Of a stretch of 64,000 bases of DNA, positions 9,853 through 21,229 are shown one piece after another (the stretch's first letter is position 1; each line of letters opens with the position of its first letter). Source of the DNA: Phlebotomus papatasi. Its lineage: Eukaryota > Arthropoda > Insecta > Diptera > Psychodidae. The notes beneath the pieces were generated by a model, which worked only from the letters and a program-made list of their open reading frames with translations, was not told the DNA's origin and made no database searches. The DNA lies in assembly GCF_024763615.1 (NCBI RefSeq), contig NC_077223.1:4278001-4342000 (forward strand), in the 5' to 3' direction. The translations under genes were made by a program, and so were the position numbers.

Positions 9853-11053
9853 TATTGTGGATTGCGACTTCACGTCAGTTTATTCCCACAATATTAATAA
9901 ATTTCTTAAAAGTCCAATGTAGCAAGTAAGGGTAGTCTTTAACGATCCGATCTATAATGTCTGATCGGTAAGGACCATTGATACACATTAAAATTAAAGA
10001 AAAGTCTACGAACACGAGGAGGACAAAGTCACTCGCATCTACGGTGACCAGATAACAACTTTATTTAAACTGATTAAATTTAAAGATCAAGGAATAACAC
10101 AAATGAATTTTGGAAAAAAAATATCGATTTATAACTGGACTTGTTAGACATTTCAAGACCATTCTCTTGAGGCCAAACATATCCCCAAATGGTTAAGAAA
10201 CACGCTTTCTAGAGCCTTTTTAACTTTGACCTTGAAAAACAAAAACGTTTTTAGGATTACTTTTACAACGTTTTCGAATATGAACGAAACGTCCGCCTAG
10301 GCAATCTCTGAAAGCTCTTAAACAATCCAAGAAATATATGTTAATATATATGTTAAAATGACGAGGAATTAGACAAGATAATTATTTAAAAAAGAATCAT
10401 TTGTTTATTGTATTTATAATCTTTGATCAAAGGTTTATTCTCAAGGGAGAGAATATTTTGGAACTTAAATGTACCTGTAAATGTTAATTGTGAACCAGCG
10501 GTCACAGCCCAAGTTTCTTCAAAATAAAAGATTTTCGGAGACCGGTTTCGAAAGCCAAAGAAACGTCATAGTGGGGTGGTGGAAGATTAGTAGATTTTCC
10601 CATTTTTTTCTGTTCGAATTTTCGAAGTGTCTCGTTCGTTAACATGTTAGTATTCATTTTGTTGATAAAAATAGAGATTTGTTTTGTATTGAAATTCGAA
10701 ATTCGGTTTCAATTTTTCGGACATCAACGGCACTTTATGCAAATAAAAAGTCATTTTATTTTTAACTGAGACACTTTGTGAGAATCAAACTCTAGCTGTG
10801 ATTACACCCATTATGAAAATGATTCGAATTCCTGTTACTTGTAATTTTCTTTGGTATATCTACTGTTTTTACGGAAAATCTTCAATATCTATAGGGGAAG
10901 GTGAGGCAATTTCGGTAGATGAAATTATTTAAAAGACTTATTTGCATAAAGTTAACTAAGTCCAGCTAGTTCCTTTTAGATATTGGCTATTTATAGCACA
11001 TTACCTCTATCTTAATTTGTTGTCGGAAAAATGTTATAATTTCGAAAGACGTA
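9853..11053. other. Mostly unique stretch with a diverged TTCGAA-type repeat
   Basis: Around 10610-10790 the sequence resembles the 43.3-44.35 kb repeats (GAAATTCGAAATTC, CGACATCAACGGC-like, GCAAATA, GAGACACTTTGTGAGAATCAAA). A solitary TAGGGGAAGGTGAGGC end lies at 10892-10907 without a visible partner. Nothing else is supported. Confidence 0.4.
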
Positions 11054-11055
11054 TA

Positions 11056-11377
11056 AGGGAAGAGCACCAACGATCGGCAGTGTTCCTCGGATCGTCAGGT
11101 TAATACCACATTGTTGCTCCAAATTAAATGATTTTTTGTAAAAATTATTAGCTACTTTTTACAATTTATCCGAGGTACAGAAAGCAAGTTTGCATTTACA
11201 CATATTTTTTATTAATTTATTGTAAAAATTAAAAAATCAAATGTACAGATATAGTTAAAGGGATCACTAATGTATCAATTAGCGTACATACAAATACCAA
11301 ATAATGTTTTGAGGATTATATTTTCAACTAAATATCGAGCATGTCTCTTAACATTCCGATCCGGGGTACTCTTCCCT
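11056..11377. mobile_element. 322-bp AGGGAAGAG-ended TA element
   Basis: TA occurs at 11054-11055 and 11378-11379. The left end is AGGGAAGAGCACCAACGATC and the right end complements it imperfectly (GATCCGGGGTACTCTTCCCT). The GATCG phrase is repeated twice near the left end. The interior is AT-rich and noncoding. Confidence 0.8.
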
Positions 11378-11471
11378 TATGTCCGAAACCGCTTTGTCCT
11401 CATCAAGACTAATTTTGTTATTTGGAACAAAATATATTATGCAACTTCTATCTAAAACTTTTCATAACTTA

Positions 11472-12390
11472 GGGTGGAATCACCAGTTCTCGCCAGTGCC
11501 CCACTTCTCGCCACTTACATTGAAATCACTATTTTTCGCAATTTATGAAATAAATGAGTCGCAATTTTTTTGTATTGTTTCTGCTTCTACGCATAGAATC
11601 GAAAAATAATAATTATTCGTTTTGGATTCACGATTTTGATCACTTTTTAGAGCAATATTTTAAGCAAGTGCATCGAATCCAACATCTCTTACCAAATGTA
11701 CTAAGTGTCGTCAAATTTTCATCAGGCCAAAAATACCTATTTGGGTAAATAATTTGTCTATTGAATATTTAATTGCACTTGTGGAATACATAAAATTTGT
11801 ATTTAGTCAATTAATATTTCATTTTATATTATTTTTGTATAAAAATGAGGCATGGCGAGAAGTGGTAATATTCTGGAATTGATTTTACCACATGTCGCCA
11901 TATCTTTTCAATAGGCGACGCTAACTTCACTTCGTACATTCTCAGTTGTCAAATCTGCATTGTTTACTTTCTGCAAAAGCCCCATAATTTGATTTCTCAA
12001 ATAAAAGTGAAGAAAAATCATTTAAAGAGAGTAATGATAAAGTGATCACAAGGAAAGAGAAATGGTGAATGTATTCTTTTCATAGCATTGCCTAAAATAA
12101 CCGAGAGTGGTTCTTTTCAAGTGGGTGGCGAGAAGTGGTTACAAATTTTACAAAACTGGCGAAAAGTGGTAAAAAGTGGCGACGAAATGGTTATTTTTGC
12201 ATTATTAATAAAAATCAGTTTTTAAGTAGTCCAGCGTTATGTTCTAGGATTATTGTTTTCACGTATCTAGAGCCAATACATCTAAGTAACTTTGTGTCAA
12301 ATTTGACTTATCTTGTAACAAGGATTCAAAAGTTATGATTAAATGAATTTAATTTTTTCCTAAACATGGCGATAGCCGGTTATTTCACCC
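11472..12390. mobile_element. 920-bp GGGTGGAAT TA element, copy 1
   Basis: TA occurs at 11470-11471 and 12391-12392. The ends are GGGTGGAATCACCAGTTCTC and the complement of GGTGAAATAACCGGCTATCG (right end). It is almost identical to 37024-37943. The CCASTTCTCGCCA phrase occurs twice at the left end and, in reverse complement, about three times near the right end (12124-12185). Short frames (11554-11748, 12135-12338) are conserved only because the copies are near-identical; no transposase motif is recognised in them. Confidence 0.9.
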
Positions 12391-12392
12391 TA

Positions 12393-13811
12393 GTACACCA
12401 CCTTCTTCAGTACTGTTCGTCCCTTGATCGTCCCTCTTTTGCATACTTATAGATATACAAGTCAATCCCTACAATCAATTCTCGGGAAATTTAATAAAAT
12501 CACCACGATGAAATTTTTCTGTGTATGTGTGTGGTTCATTGAGAAGAAAATTCCACTCTTCTGACATAGGGAAAAGTTGTTGATGATGGTCGGAATTTCT
12601 TGGTGCCTGGGGAGATGGGGTTGCATGGGGAGAAACTTTGCTAGACAAGCATTATACTGGAGGGTTGTGCGGAAAATGTGAACGAGGAAATGAAATATAG
12701 GCCTCCTGTATTCCATTGAAGTGAGTCAAGGTTGTTGAGTTTCCTTCAGCAGGGGGTGGAATTGGGTGGAATATTTCTATGTGGGAAAATGCGTTTTCTT
12801 TTCTCAATGTGACCAACAACGCGTTGGAAAATCAATACTTTCGCCCTCTCTGGAGCATCCATTTCTCTTTCTTCCAATTAAGCTTCCAAGCACTTTAAGA
12901 AGGTTTTTTTTCATCAAACCGGGAAAATGAACAAAAACGTGATTGACAAAAATTGTTGCCATCTCCTTTGGTTCAATGGAAAATTTTTGCCCTTTTTCTT
13001 TCATTTGGGTTGCGCGTAACATTAAAAGTCAAAGATGAACAACTTTCAAAAATGCAACATAACCCAGGTCAGATTCAATGGCTGGGATGTTGGATAAAAA
13101 GTGAATCTGAAGGTGCAATAAAATGCCCTCTGAGTACATAAGAATAAAAGAGGTGAAAAAGGCATAAAAAATGCATTGCGTGCGATGTTCGATTTATGGG
13201 CCTGCAAGCATTTCTGCGCCGTCCTTTCACCGGACGCCATAAGTGCTCGTTATTGGACAACAATCCTTCTGCAAAATTGCAATTAACGTTGTTTTATCCG
13301 TCCAACATTGTGGGGAGAATTAAAATGAACATGGTGAGACAGAGACGCCCGTGATATGTGGATGTCTTTGACATTTTGCCATGTTTCACATACATAAATT
13401 GGAACTTACCAATCTTTTCATCATCCCAAAATTCCCATTAACCCCTTTTGATTCATTCCACAATGTCTAATTCAATTCTCTTTCTCAGGAGCTGCCCTGA
13501 CAAATCAATTGATCATTTTTCTTGATTGATTGACCCTGACTTTAAGCTGCTCAAAATAGCTTCCAAACACGAATGATCGTTGGATCAATAGTTATTTATC
13601 AAGTGTAGGCAATTTCTAAAATATTATTGAGAGAAATTCTTGCACGATTGTTCTAATTTGTTAAATACTTTATTATAAAACTTCATGGCAGAAACGTTCA
13701 TTGCCTTTCTAGAAATTCCAGAAATTTATTCTAAAAAAAAATGATTTTGGCGGGAAAAATTAGGTGGCAAATCGCTTTCTAAGTCAGGTTTATTGGAAGC
13801 CCCTTAACCCA
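12393..13811. other. Unique noncoding stretch
   Basis: Base composition is more even than in the repeats. No paired ends, paralogs or splice-bounded coding frame could be identified. It may be ordinary intron or intergenic sequence. Confidence 0.45.
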
Positions 13812-13957
13812 TTAACCCTTTAAGGAAGATTGGGTCACCGGTGACCCAAAAATGATTTTTTTTCTACAGCTTTCTAAAGCTGAATTTTGCTCTAAAACTT
13901 AGAAAAAATGATTTTTCTGATCCCAAATTTTGGACCTTCTCGTCCTTAAAGGGTTAA
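13812..13957. mobile_element. PiggyBac-type MITE with TTAA ends
   Basis: TTAACCCTTTAAGGA at the left is mirrored by TCCTTAAAGGGTTAA at the right. Reading TTAA as the target site leaves CCCTTTAAGGA ends, as expected of piggyBac-group elements (TTAA target, CCC ends). A GGTCACCGGTGACC palindrome lies at 13834-13847. The sequence just beyond (13957-14004, CGACGAGACA..CAATAAAAATG) matches the reverse complement of the right end of 52300-52816, so a second truncated copy abuts it. Confidence 0.7.
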
Positions 13958-14064
13958 CGACGAGACACTTTTTGTGGACTGAAAATCAACAATAAAAATG
14001 AAACTTTAATTAATAACTTTTAATTAATAATATACTTTTATCAATAATTTAAACAATAAAGAAA

Positions 14065-15873
14065 GGGACAGATAATCCTAACCGGCTTATGTAGGTGAGA
14101 TTCTTAACGTGAGCTAGCTCGGAGTGCATGCAAATTCGATTTTGAGCTGAAGTTGGGAGACGCCATTCAGTTATCTTTAATCAAATTCGTGAAATTATAC
14201 AAATTTTGTATTTAAACCAAAATATCAAGGATTTGGATGAACTGGCAGAAAAGTGATATATGGGTGAAATGTAGACCAGAATGTTCTCTATAATTTTCCC
14301 ATAGAACATGATCTCATCGATTACTCAGAAGCCAAGATAAGCGAGGTTTTTTGTTTCTTAACTCGTTTTTTCATCCAGAGTGCCCCAAGTAGTCATTTGT
14401 TGAACTTCAACTATATCAAAGAATTGTTGTATTTTGCGGGACTTTCCATTTAAACCCCTATTTTAAGTGTCTTGGTGGAGTAGAGGCAGTCAAATTGGCA
14501 TCTGAGTGATTTCAAAGCGTTATTATGGGAAGAATCATTTTTTTCACACTTAAACGGCAAAATCGGAGTGATAGCGTAGTCTGAGCGGAAAATGATGTAT
14601 GGACGAAATGTAGAGACAAATGTCCTCTACAATTATGTCGAAGTAATCATCAAAATCGGTTCAGCGACAGTCGAGATAATTGAGGTTATGTGATATTGAA
14701 ATTGGTTTTTCGACTGTGGCGCCCCTGGTGTTGGTCCCACGAAGTTCAAATATTCTAGAAAGTTGTAGCATTTGGTGAGATCTTTCGTTTAAGCCCTCAC
14801 TCATCAAAATCGGTCACATAGAACAGGAGATATGATTTTTTGAATTTTGTGAACTTTGACCCCTCATATCTCCGGTTCTATTGAAACCACAGCGCGCATA
14901 CGCACCATTTTGGAAATGTCCTAGACTGGACTACAACATACTAAAATTTCATTAACTTGCACAATGCCGTTTTTGAGAAAAATGACTTTGAATTTTGATG
15001 AATTTTGACGCTATCACAGCGCCACCTGTGGTGAATTTTTGAACTTCCATCTGAAAGTGCTCATCGAGACGAAACCAAAAAGGTAAAATTTAGGTCGCTA
15101 TGTTAATTAGAACCGGAGATAGAGGCCGGTCAATGTTCGAACTTTGACCCCTTATAGCTCGGGTCAGGGGTTATGGATCGACTTAAGTTTTTTTTTGTTT
15201 GATAGGTATAATCAACGGCTACAACATACTAAAATTTCAGCCCGATGCACAATGGAATTTTTGAGTTATTTAACTTTTAAGATTTAAAAATTTTCTTTTT
15301 AAAAAAAGCGCCCCTAGCGGTGGTTTTATGAACTTGCGATGTTAGAAGGGGAAGTGGCATTTCACGAGAGCTTTCCAAAAAGCCCTCACTTTTTAAATTC
15401 TGACAATTAGAACCGGAGTTATGGACATTTTAAGAAATTTTTTTTTGGCCCTTATAGCTCGGGTCAGGGGGGTCGGGGGACCTTAAGTTTGGTATTGATG
15501 GAAAGCTCTAAGGCCCAGCTATAACATACTAAAATTTGAGTCCGCTGAATGCCATAGGGGCGGAGCTATTGAGAAAACAAAAAAAGGGGGGTCTTAAAAA
15601 TGGCGGAAGGAGGGGTGGGGGGTGGGGGGTCAATGCACCAAGTTGCAATTTTCACCCGATATATAACCTTTGCCGGAAACCGCAAGTCGATATCTTTTTT
15701 AGTTTAGGAGCTATTAAGCTCCAAAGAGCGGCCGGCCGGGAACGTAAATTAGCCACATATATATTCGTGATCAGGAAGTGATGAAACACATTTTGGCCAA
15801 GTTTGAGCTCGATCGGACGATATGAAATTTTGTTAGGATTATAGTAGGTGAGATTGTTAAGAATCTCACCTAA
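14065..15873 (+). mobile_element. Helitron-like non-autonomous repeat, copy 2
   Basis: This copy is collinear with 2748-4802 but lacks the 212-bp insert and the expanded GGCC array. It starts GGGACAGATAATCC after an A and ends in the TAGGTGAGATT hairpin with CACCTAA before a T, so the target is again A/T with no required duplication. A similar AATAARGAA string flanks both sides, which leaves a short duplication possible here. Repeated interior phrases such as GAACCGGAG and ACAACATACTAAAATTTCA give it a modular look. Confidence 0.7.
15729..15739. repeat. Short GGCC tract (ancestral length)
   Basis: GCGGCCGGCCG stands at the site that holds the long GGCC array in the other copy (4626-4669). 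Confidence 0.8.
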
Positions 15874-17353
15874 TAAGAAATAAATCAAATAAATAAAAAT
15901 AAAGACATAAAAGAAGTAAACCAAAAATTAAAGTAAAATATAAAAAAATATGTTTAAAATTATTATTATTCTTAATATCAGATGTAATAAACATAATTAA
16001 TCAGTTCGAATAAATAGTATAAATAGAGTAGAAGAATATTAATTTATACCTTTAAAGTACTTTAATTATATTTTTCTTTTATTATTTAAGTCTGAATCAT
16101 TTCAAATAATTTGTTTCTATTATTTTTCTATTTATGCGAAAAAAAATTATTGGCCTCTTAATTAAATTTAATTTCAAATAACAAAAATAAAAAATTAATT
16201 TAAAAAATAATAATTTTAAAACACTACAATTATTTTCAGCATAATAAAAAAAGTTTATTTAAATTAAGCTCGAATGTATATAAAAGGACAAATTTCTAAA
16301 CTATATTTTCTGAAATTTTCATTTAAAAATTTAAAAAATTCAGGCAATGAGACTCGTTTTCTGAAGATTTTTCAGAATAGACTTATCTGAAACCAGAAAC
16401 GCAAATAAATACTTTAAGGAATGTTTAGGGGCCTTTACGGGCTTTACGAGATAACTGAAGTCTTAACCTTATAAGATCTGTGCTAAATTTCCCAATAAAT
16501 ATGCCTCGAGATATCACAAAAATCTTCTGTATTCGATATTGTTCCAAAATAAATTACGTGAAGTAAATCGATTAAACTTAAAACATGAGGCAACATGGGT
16601 TAAAAGGAGTGTAAAGAATCTTGAGTGAAAAGTATGTATCTCCATTTTAACGACTTTTTAATCTTTAACCAGAAAGACAAAGAGCAAATAAATTTTTTGG
16701 CACTTGTTCTTGCACTTGTACTAACATTCACTTGCTCCGTGGCATGGATATTCTCTTGCAGATTTTTTAAGGTGTTACCATGCATTTCCTTATATATTAT
16801 TTCCCTTGTATCTTGATTAATGACTCATTTTGTCATGTTTGTGCCAAAATAAAAGTGCGAGCATGTATAATTCTCTTTGTGCATCTTGGGGAAATACACA
16901 AAAATGTCTCGATTGGCGACTGAGGATGAAAAAGGCGGGAAAAAACGTTCAAGGCAAAAAAAAGGTAGGTCTTCAGGGGAGTTGAGAAAAATCATCAGAG
17001 GAAGATAAAAACAAAAATAATTACAATGTTGTTGGGCCAAAATGCATATAATTTGGTAAGTTTTCTCCGGGGAAAAATAGAGAAGATCATGAGGTAAAGT
17101 ACGGTGAGCAAAAACAGCCAAAAATACTCATTTTGAGACTGAAGGCAGAACTATCCATGGAGTTCATAATGACTAGAGAGGCAATGCTCTGTGCACTGAT
17201 TTTGAGTCACTCAGTGAATCCATATATCCAAATAGGGGAGATGCTCACTATTTTAGTCAGCTTGTAATCTGGGTACTTTGAGGATAGTAAGATAGCACAA
17301 AATCTCGCCTCCTCCACTCCAGCTAACTAAGAGTCCGTTATTGCATTTGGCAA
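15874..17353. other. AT-rich then unique noncoding stretch
   Basis: From 15874 to about 16340 the sequence is almost entirely A/T with AATAAA-like strings. From 16340 to 17353 it is ordinary unique sequence. A solitary TAGGGGAGATGCTCAC end occurs at 17234-17249 without a visible partner. Confidence 0.45.
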
Positions 17354-17355
17354 TA

Positions 17356-18651
17356 GGGGAAACCGGGGAGGTTTGGGACACTTTTTCATGTTTTGACTCT
17401 AACTAAGACAGTATTCCAAAAAATCACGATAGTGTATTACAATTTAATGCGGTCTATATAGGATACTTATGGGTATTGACTTTATAAAAAGTACTCGATA
17501 GAACTTGGAAAACAACTGACTTTTCTTGGAAAAGATAAAACATTTAACTTGACACTTTGTCCCAAACCAAACAAATGTGGGGCAGTATGGGACGCAAAAG
17601 GGGATGTTTGGGACGCGTTTTTCCTCGCATAATTTGCATTATTGGAGTACGTTAAGTAATTTTAAGTACTAGATTAAAAATATTTCTAATCGAAATAAAA
17701 ATGTTTAATCTTTTTTTTATACTTAGAAATAAATATCAATTTAATTTGTACATTAGAGTCATTTATTGTCAATCAGTTATTTAAAGTATTTTCTTATTAT
17801 TTTCTACCTTTCTTTGCTTTTTTGCTCTAAGTATTGCAATCATGATCATCAAATTCCTCACACGAGTAGATTTTCTTGCAACTTTTAATTTTGAACTCAT
17901 TGACGGATTCCTGTTTGATTTTATGACAACTGCATGGTCCCTGTTTTTCCCTTATTTCTCTGAAAAAGCACTCGCCTTGCCTTTTTTGGAGAACTTGTGA
18001 GAATTGTAGAGGATATTGCTCGAGAAATTTTCGAGAAAATAGTTTTTAACGGGATTGAGCAAAGGTCGAATATCCTTTGGAGAATAAATTATTGATTCCT
18101 AAGTCATTGATGGTTTAATTGTTCATGTAGACAACTACTTAACTGGTAAAGTTTGCACAAGATGAAGATTTCCAGTAGAAACTGGGCATTACTGTTCATT
18201 TTGACAATAAACAATTGCATTCCACCTACAATCTTGTCGAAAATCAACGTCTCATTCATCCCCTTTCAGGTGTCCCAAACATCCCCGCGTGTAGTTTTGA
18301 TATTTAAAAACTTCAAGTGAAAAACAAGAACGTATAATCTCTGAAACTTTTATAAAAATATGTTTCCAGATTATACTGCTAGCTAATGAGATTAAAAAGT
18401 TTTGATTATACATCGCTGATATAAAATACAAAGAGCAAAACTGAGAAATTAAAAAATACAATTTTTATCAATTTTTAAGAAAGTGTTCATAGAATTAAAA
18501 CAATAAAACTGAGGATATCCGTTCTTTTAGTCAAGATATATCTTAATATTGCCTACGATCGAGTAGTGATTAAATCCCATTTATTTCAAAAATTAATCAA
18601 ACAATCGCCTTGTCCCACACTACCCCTGTCCCAAACCTCCCCGGTCTCCCC
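17356..18651 (-). mobile_element. 1.3-kb GGGGAAACCGGGG TA element
   Basis: TA occurs at 17354-17355 and 18652-18653. The 25-bp ends begin GGGGAAACCGGGGAGGTTTG and are mirrored at the right end. The GTTTGGGACR phrase recurs inside the left part (17573-17620) and once near 18270 in reverse complement. A minus-strand frame lies at 17827-18045. It is probably a deleted transposon that once carried a transposase. Confidence 0.88.
17827..18045 (-). pseudogene. Cys-containing coding remnant inside the 17.4-kb TA element
   Basis: 72 codons run without a stop on the minus strand. They include QVLQKRQGECFFREIREKQ, GPCSCHKIKQESV, KSCKKIYSCEEFDDHDC and end NT-stop; a stop codon precedes the frame. Four Cys-containing clusters and the absence of low-complexity bias look protein-like. 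Lys/Arg-rich sequence follows past the stop. I do not recognise the family. Its position within a terminal-inverted-repeat element suggests the C-terminal end of a transposase, but a captured host fragment or chance frame is possible. Confidence 0.35.
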
Positions 18652-18654
18652 TAT

Positions 18655-20060
18655 ATTGGGATTGAGGTAGAACCGAGTTTGGTTCACCACCCTTTAGAAA
18701 GTGCCGAGGCCGTTGCTCCCTTCCTGGTTCCTGAACTCGCTTCCTTGAGCAATGCCACTGGAGAGAATTGGGACCGAGGATGCTGTACGACGACGTTCCA
18801 GGAAGTGCCAAGATCTTTTCGCTCTTCATTGGTCGTCGTGGATGCCTAAGCTCGTCTCTTTGAACATTGGGAAGCAGATATGGTCACTGCCAAAATTTAC
18901 TCAGGACTGAAGCCGAGGGTGCTGTGTTATCTTCTGAGAAGCGCAAAGATCGTGACTTCTTCCCTTGGCTGATAAAGTCAGTGTAGCATAAGTGGCTCTG
19001 CCATACTTATGGGTTGTGAAGAGGCTTATATATGTATTGATGAGTCAGTTGAATTATAGACTTTAGAATTAACACCTCGTGTCTCATTGTCGTATAATTA
19101 TTACTGTCAGCAGTTTCTTTCCGGATAGAGTGACGAGGCTTTTGCCCCCTCTAAGCAGATTCCCACCAAAAAGAGAGCCGAGCCTGCTGCCCTCTCTGCC
19201 TGACCGAGGGTGACTTTGCTCGGCTAAGGCGTAATCGTTTTTTTTAAGACTAAGTCGCTCCGTCTATGTCTCCTGTGAGTCTGTCCTGTCAGGGACCCAT
19301 CAAGCGTAATAAAAAGTGAAGCTATTTTTCACTTTTCCTTGTAAAAATTTTGCAGATATTGCACCGCGTCTTAAACAAATTTCCTCGTAGTTCTTGTATT
19401 ATTTCGGTGAACATTATGAAATATGTATTTTTAGATAGCTTTTAATGCACGATTTCGAAATATATTAGACTGATAAGTGAATTCTCTTTAGGAAAAATTT
19501 TCCAATAGTCTTCAGTGCCTCTATGCAAAAACGTATGGAAAAATGAAATGTCGAGAGGTCCCTGCTCTGTCAAATGTATCGACCTCTCATCATAAGGCAC
19601 GGGTAGCATAGCTTGCTGAATGAGAACTACAGCACTGCCGAATGAAGAGCTCTATCGTCTTAGACCATATAAGAGATCAGGTCTTTAAGACGTCTCGTCT
19701 AACCATATAAGTTAGGCGTCTTTAGTCCCAATTGACGTTTCCTTGTCGACAGAAATGTGGCGCAGTATCTACAGAATAGGAACCCACCAGTCGTTTTTAA
19801 ATCTGACAAGAATGAGGCCGCCTACACCTTTAGAACGGATGTTTTTTATAAAGCCAAGGAAGGGACCGTTTTCCCTTAGTAAAGAGCCCAAATTTTTAAT
19901 CAAGTAAACCGTAAAGTTTGAAGTTAACCCTGAGACTTATGAATGTCGCTGGCCCAAGACTTGGTCTCTTCCTCCCGTTCTAAAGTTCGAAAAGTCTCAC
20001 CTACAACAGTATTAACAAGAAAATGAGAAACACGTCAGCGCTTGGTGGTTAATAGGGAAA
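18655..20060 (+). other. GC-richer tract with decayed protein-like frames, unassigned
   Basis: From 18655 to about 19300 the sequence is clearly richer in G+C than its surroundings and repeats a CCGAGG-type motif (18672, 18703, 18773, 18912, 19133, 19178, 19204). Plus-strand frames broken by stops include SAEAVAPFLVPELASLSN, SDEAFAPSKQIPTKKRAEP and, at 19754-19879, NVAQYLQNRNPPVVFK followed by SDKNEAAYTFRTDVFYKAKE; then VKFEVNPETYECRWPKTW near 19910-19970. These look like remains of a coding sequence, possibly of a retroelement, but no diagnostic domain is seen. Confidence 0.3.
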
Positions 20061-20082
20061 CTATGGCATGGATCAGCCTTAA

Positions 20083-20205
20083 TACTAAGTACTTGATTAA
20101 GGCCTTTGTAAAAGTTCTTAATTAAGTAGTTAGTAGCAAAGACATGAAAAGTATTTTCTTTGAGAACTTAATTAAGAACTTTCGACTAAGTACTTTTTAT
20201 CATTA
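20083..20205. mobile_element. CTTAATTAAG foldback repeat, intact copy
   Basis: AAGTACTTGATTAAG at the left and CTTAATTAAGAACTTTC with AAGTACTT at the right form an inverted arrangement, with TTCTTAATTAAGTAG in the middle. Its reverse complement is collinear with the interrupted copy at 6493-6985. Confidence 0.6.
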
Positions 20206-20261
20206 TTCATTAATTTATTCACAAGAACAAGAAATAAAGAAATTTAAAGAGAATCTAACTA

Positions 20262-20494
20262 CAGTAGACTCTCGCTCAATCGGCTCTTTCTCAATCGGGT
20301 GAAAAATTTTATTGAGAATTTTCACGTTTAATTATGAAGCTAATTACTCAAATTCACTGTAGTTCTTCCTATTTTATCGTGATTTTCTATAATTGAGCGC
20401 TTTTTGTGGAATTTACAAAGGCTTTGACGCCCAAATCTATCGATAAACCGGATGACATTTTGCCTCAAATGCCCAATTGAGAGAGAGTCTACTG
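20262..20494. mobile_element. Pogo-type MITE, CAGTAGACTCTCGCT ends
   Basis: The ends are CAGTAGACTCTCGCTCAATC and its near complement (AATTGAGAGAGAGTCTACTG). TA precedes the left end, and the right flank is TT. CAGT-starting ends with a CTCGCT core are typical of pogo/Tigger-group MITEs. A relative is at 25641-25942. Confidence 0.75.
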
Positions 20495-21084
20495 TTCAAA
20501 GTGCAAAGAAAATTTAATAAAGAAAAAAAAATTAGAAAAGAACGAAAAATATCAAAATCCTAAAGTTTTTTTGTTATTTTTTGTTGGCATAATTAATTAG
20601 TTACAATCTCCTAAAAATTCCTTTATTAAGGACTTAATAAGAACTTATTGAGGACTTATTTTATACAGTTAAACGTATGCACAGTGCATTTAATTATAGC
20701 CTCACGCTAGTAGTAACAACTTACCTTGTGTTAGGCCGGCTTTAGACCTGAGACTAATACCAGTTCCTCGCTAAGATGGCTTTGTTGGTGACTGAGGATG
20801 AGCCAGAAACCTTTTCAGTCCAAAATTGAAACTTAGTGTTTAGATTCTGATAACATTGGAATCTGGCAGGCTGTCAAATGGCATTTTCCAAAAATATAAA
20901 TAAAGTGCGTTCTCAAACGTTTATGCACAAAATTATTTCTCTCTCGAATATGGTGGAGAAATTTTATTTTGTACTTTTTTGGTATTCAGTTTATCGTTCC
21001 AAATATCATTAAACACTACCTGAACACGCGTATAACTCTTTTTCCATCTCCATAATGACTGATTTTGTGTTTCACTGTGCCACT

Positions 21085-21228
21085 GCAAGGCGAGGAGGAC
21101 TTAGCTGAGGGCCTCGACAGACCTGAGGATTACCCCAGAGACGGCTTAGCGTAATTATATCAGAAAGAATGGTCAAATTACATTTCTATCATTTTGCACT
21201 AAGTCGTCTCTCGGCTTAAGTCGTAAGT
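21085..21228. mobile_element. Copy of the AGGGCC..GAGACGG element
   Basis: AGGGCCTCGACAGACCTGAGGATTA-like sequence is followed by AGAGACGGCTTAG and, at the far side, CTAAGTCGTCTCTCGG. Its reverse complement matches 59310-59669. This copy has GAAATGTAATTTGACC at the place where the 59.3-kb copy holds the CACTGAG insertion, so it serves as the empty site. Confidence 0.6.
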
Positions 21229-21229
21229 C

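Noticed and set aside
11554..11748. Frame identical in the two 920-bp elements (also 37106-37300)
   Set aside because: The whole elements are near-identical, so conservation of the frame carries no evidence for coding; no transposase motif is present.
19748..19775. TGGCGCAG string considered as a retroviral-type primer-binding site
   Set aside because: No LTR ends can be paired on either side, and the string lies within a short open frame.
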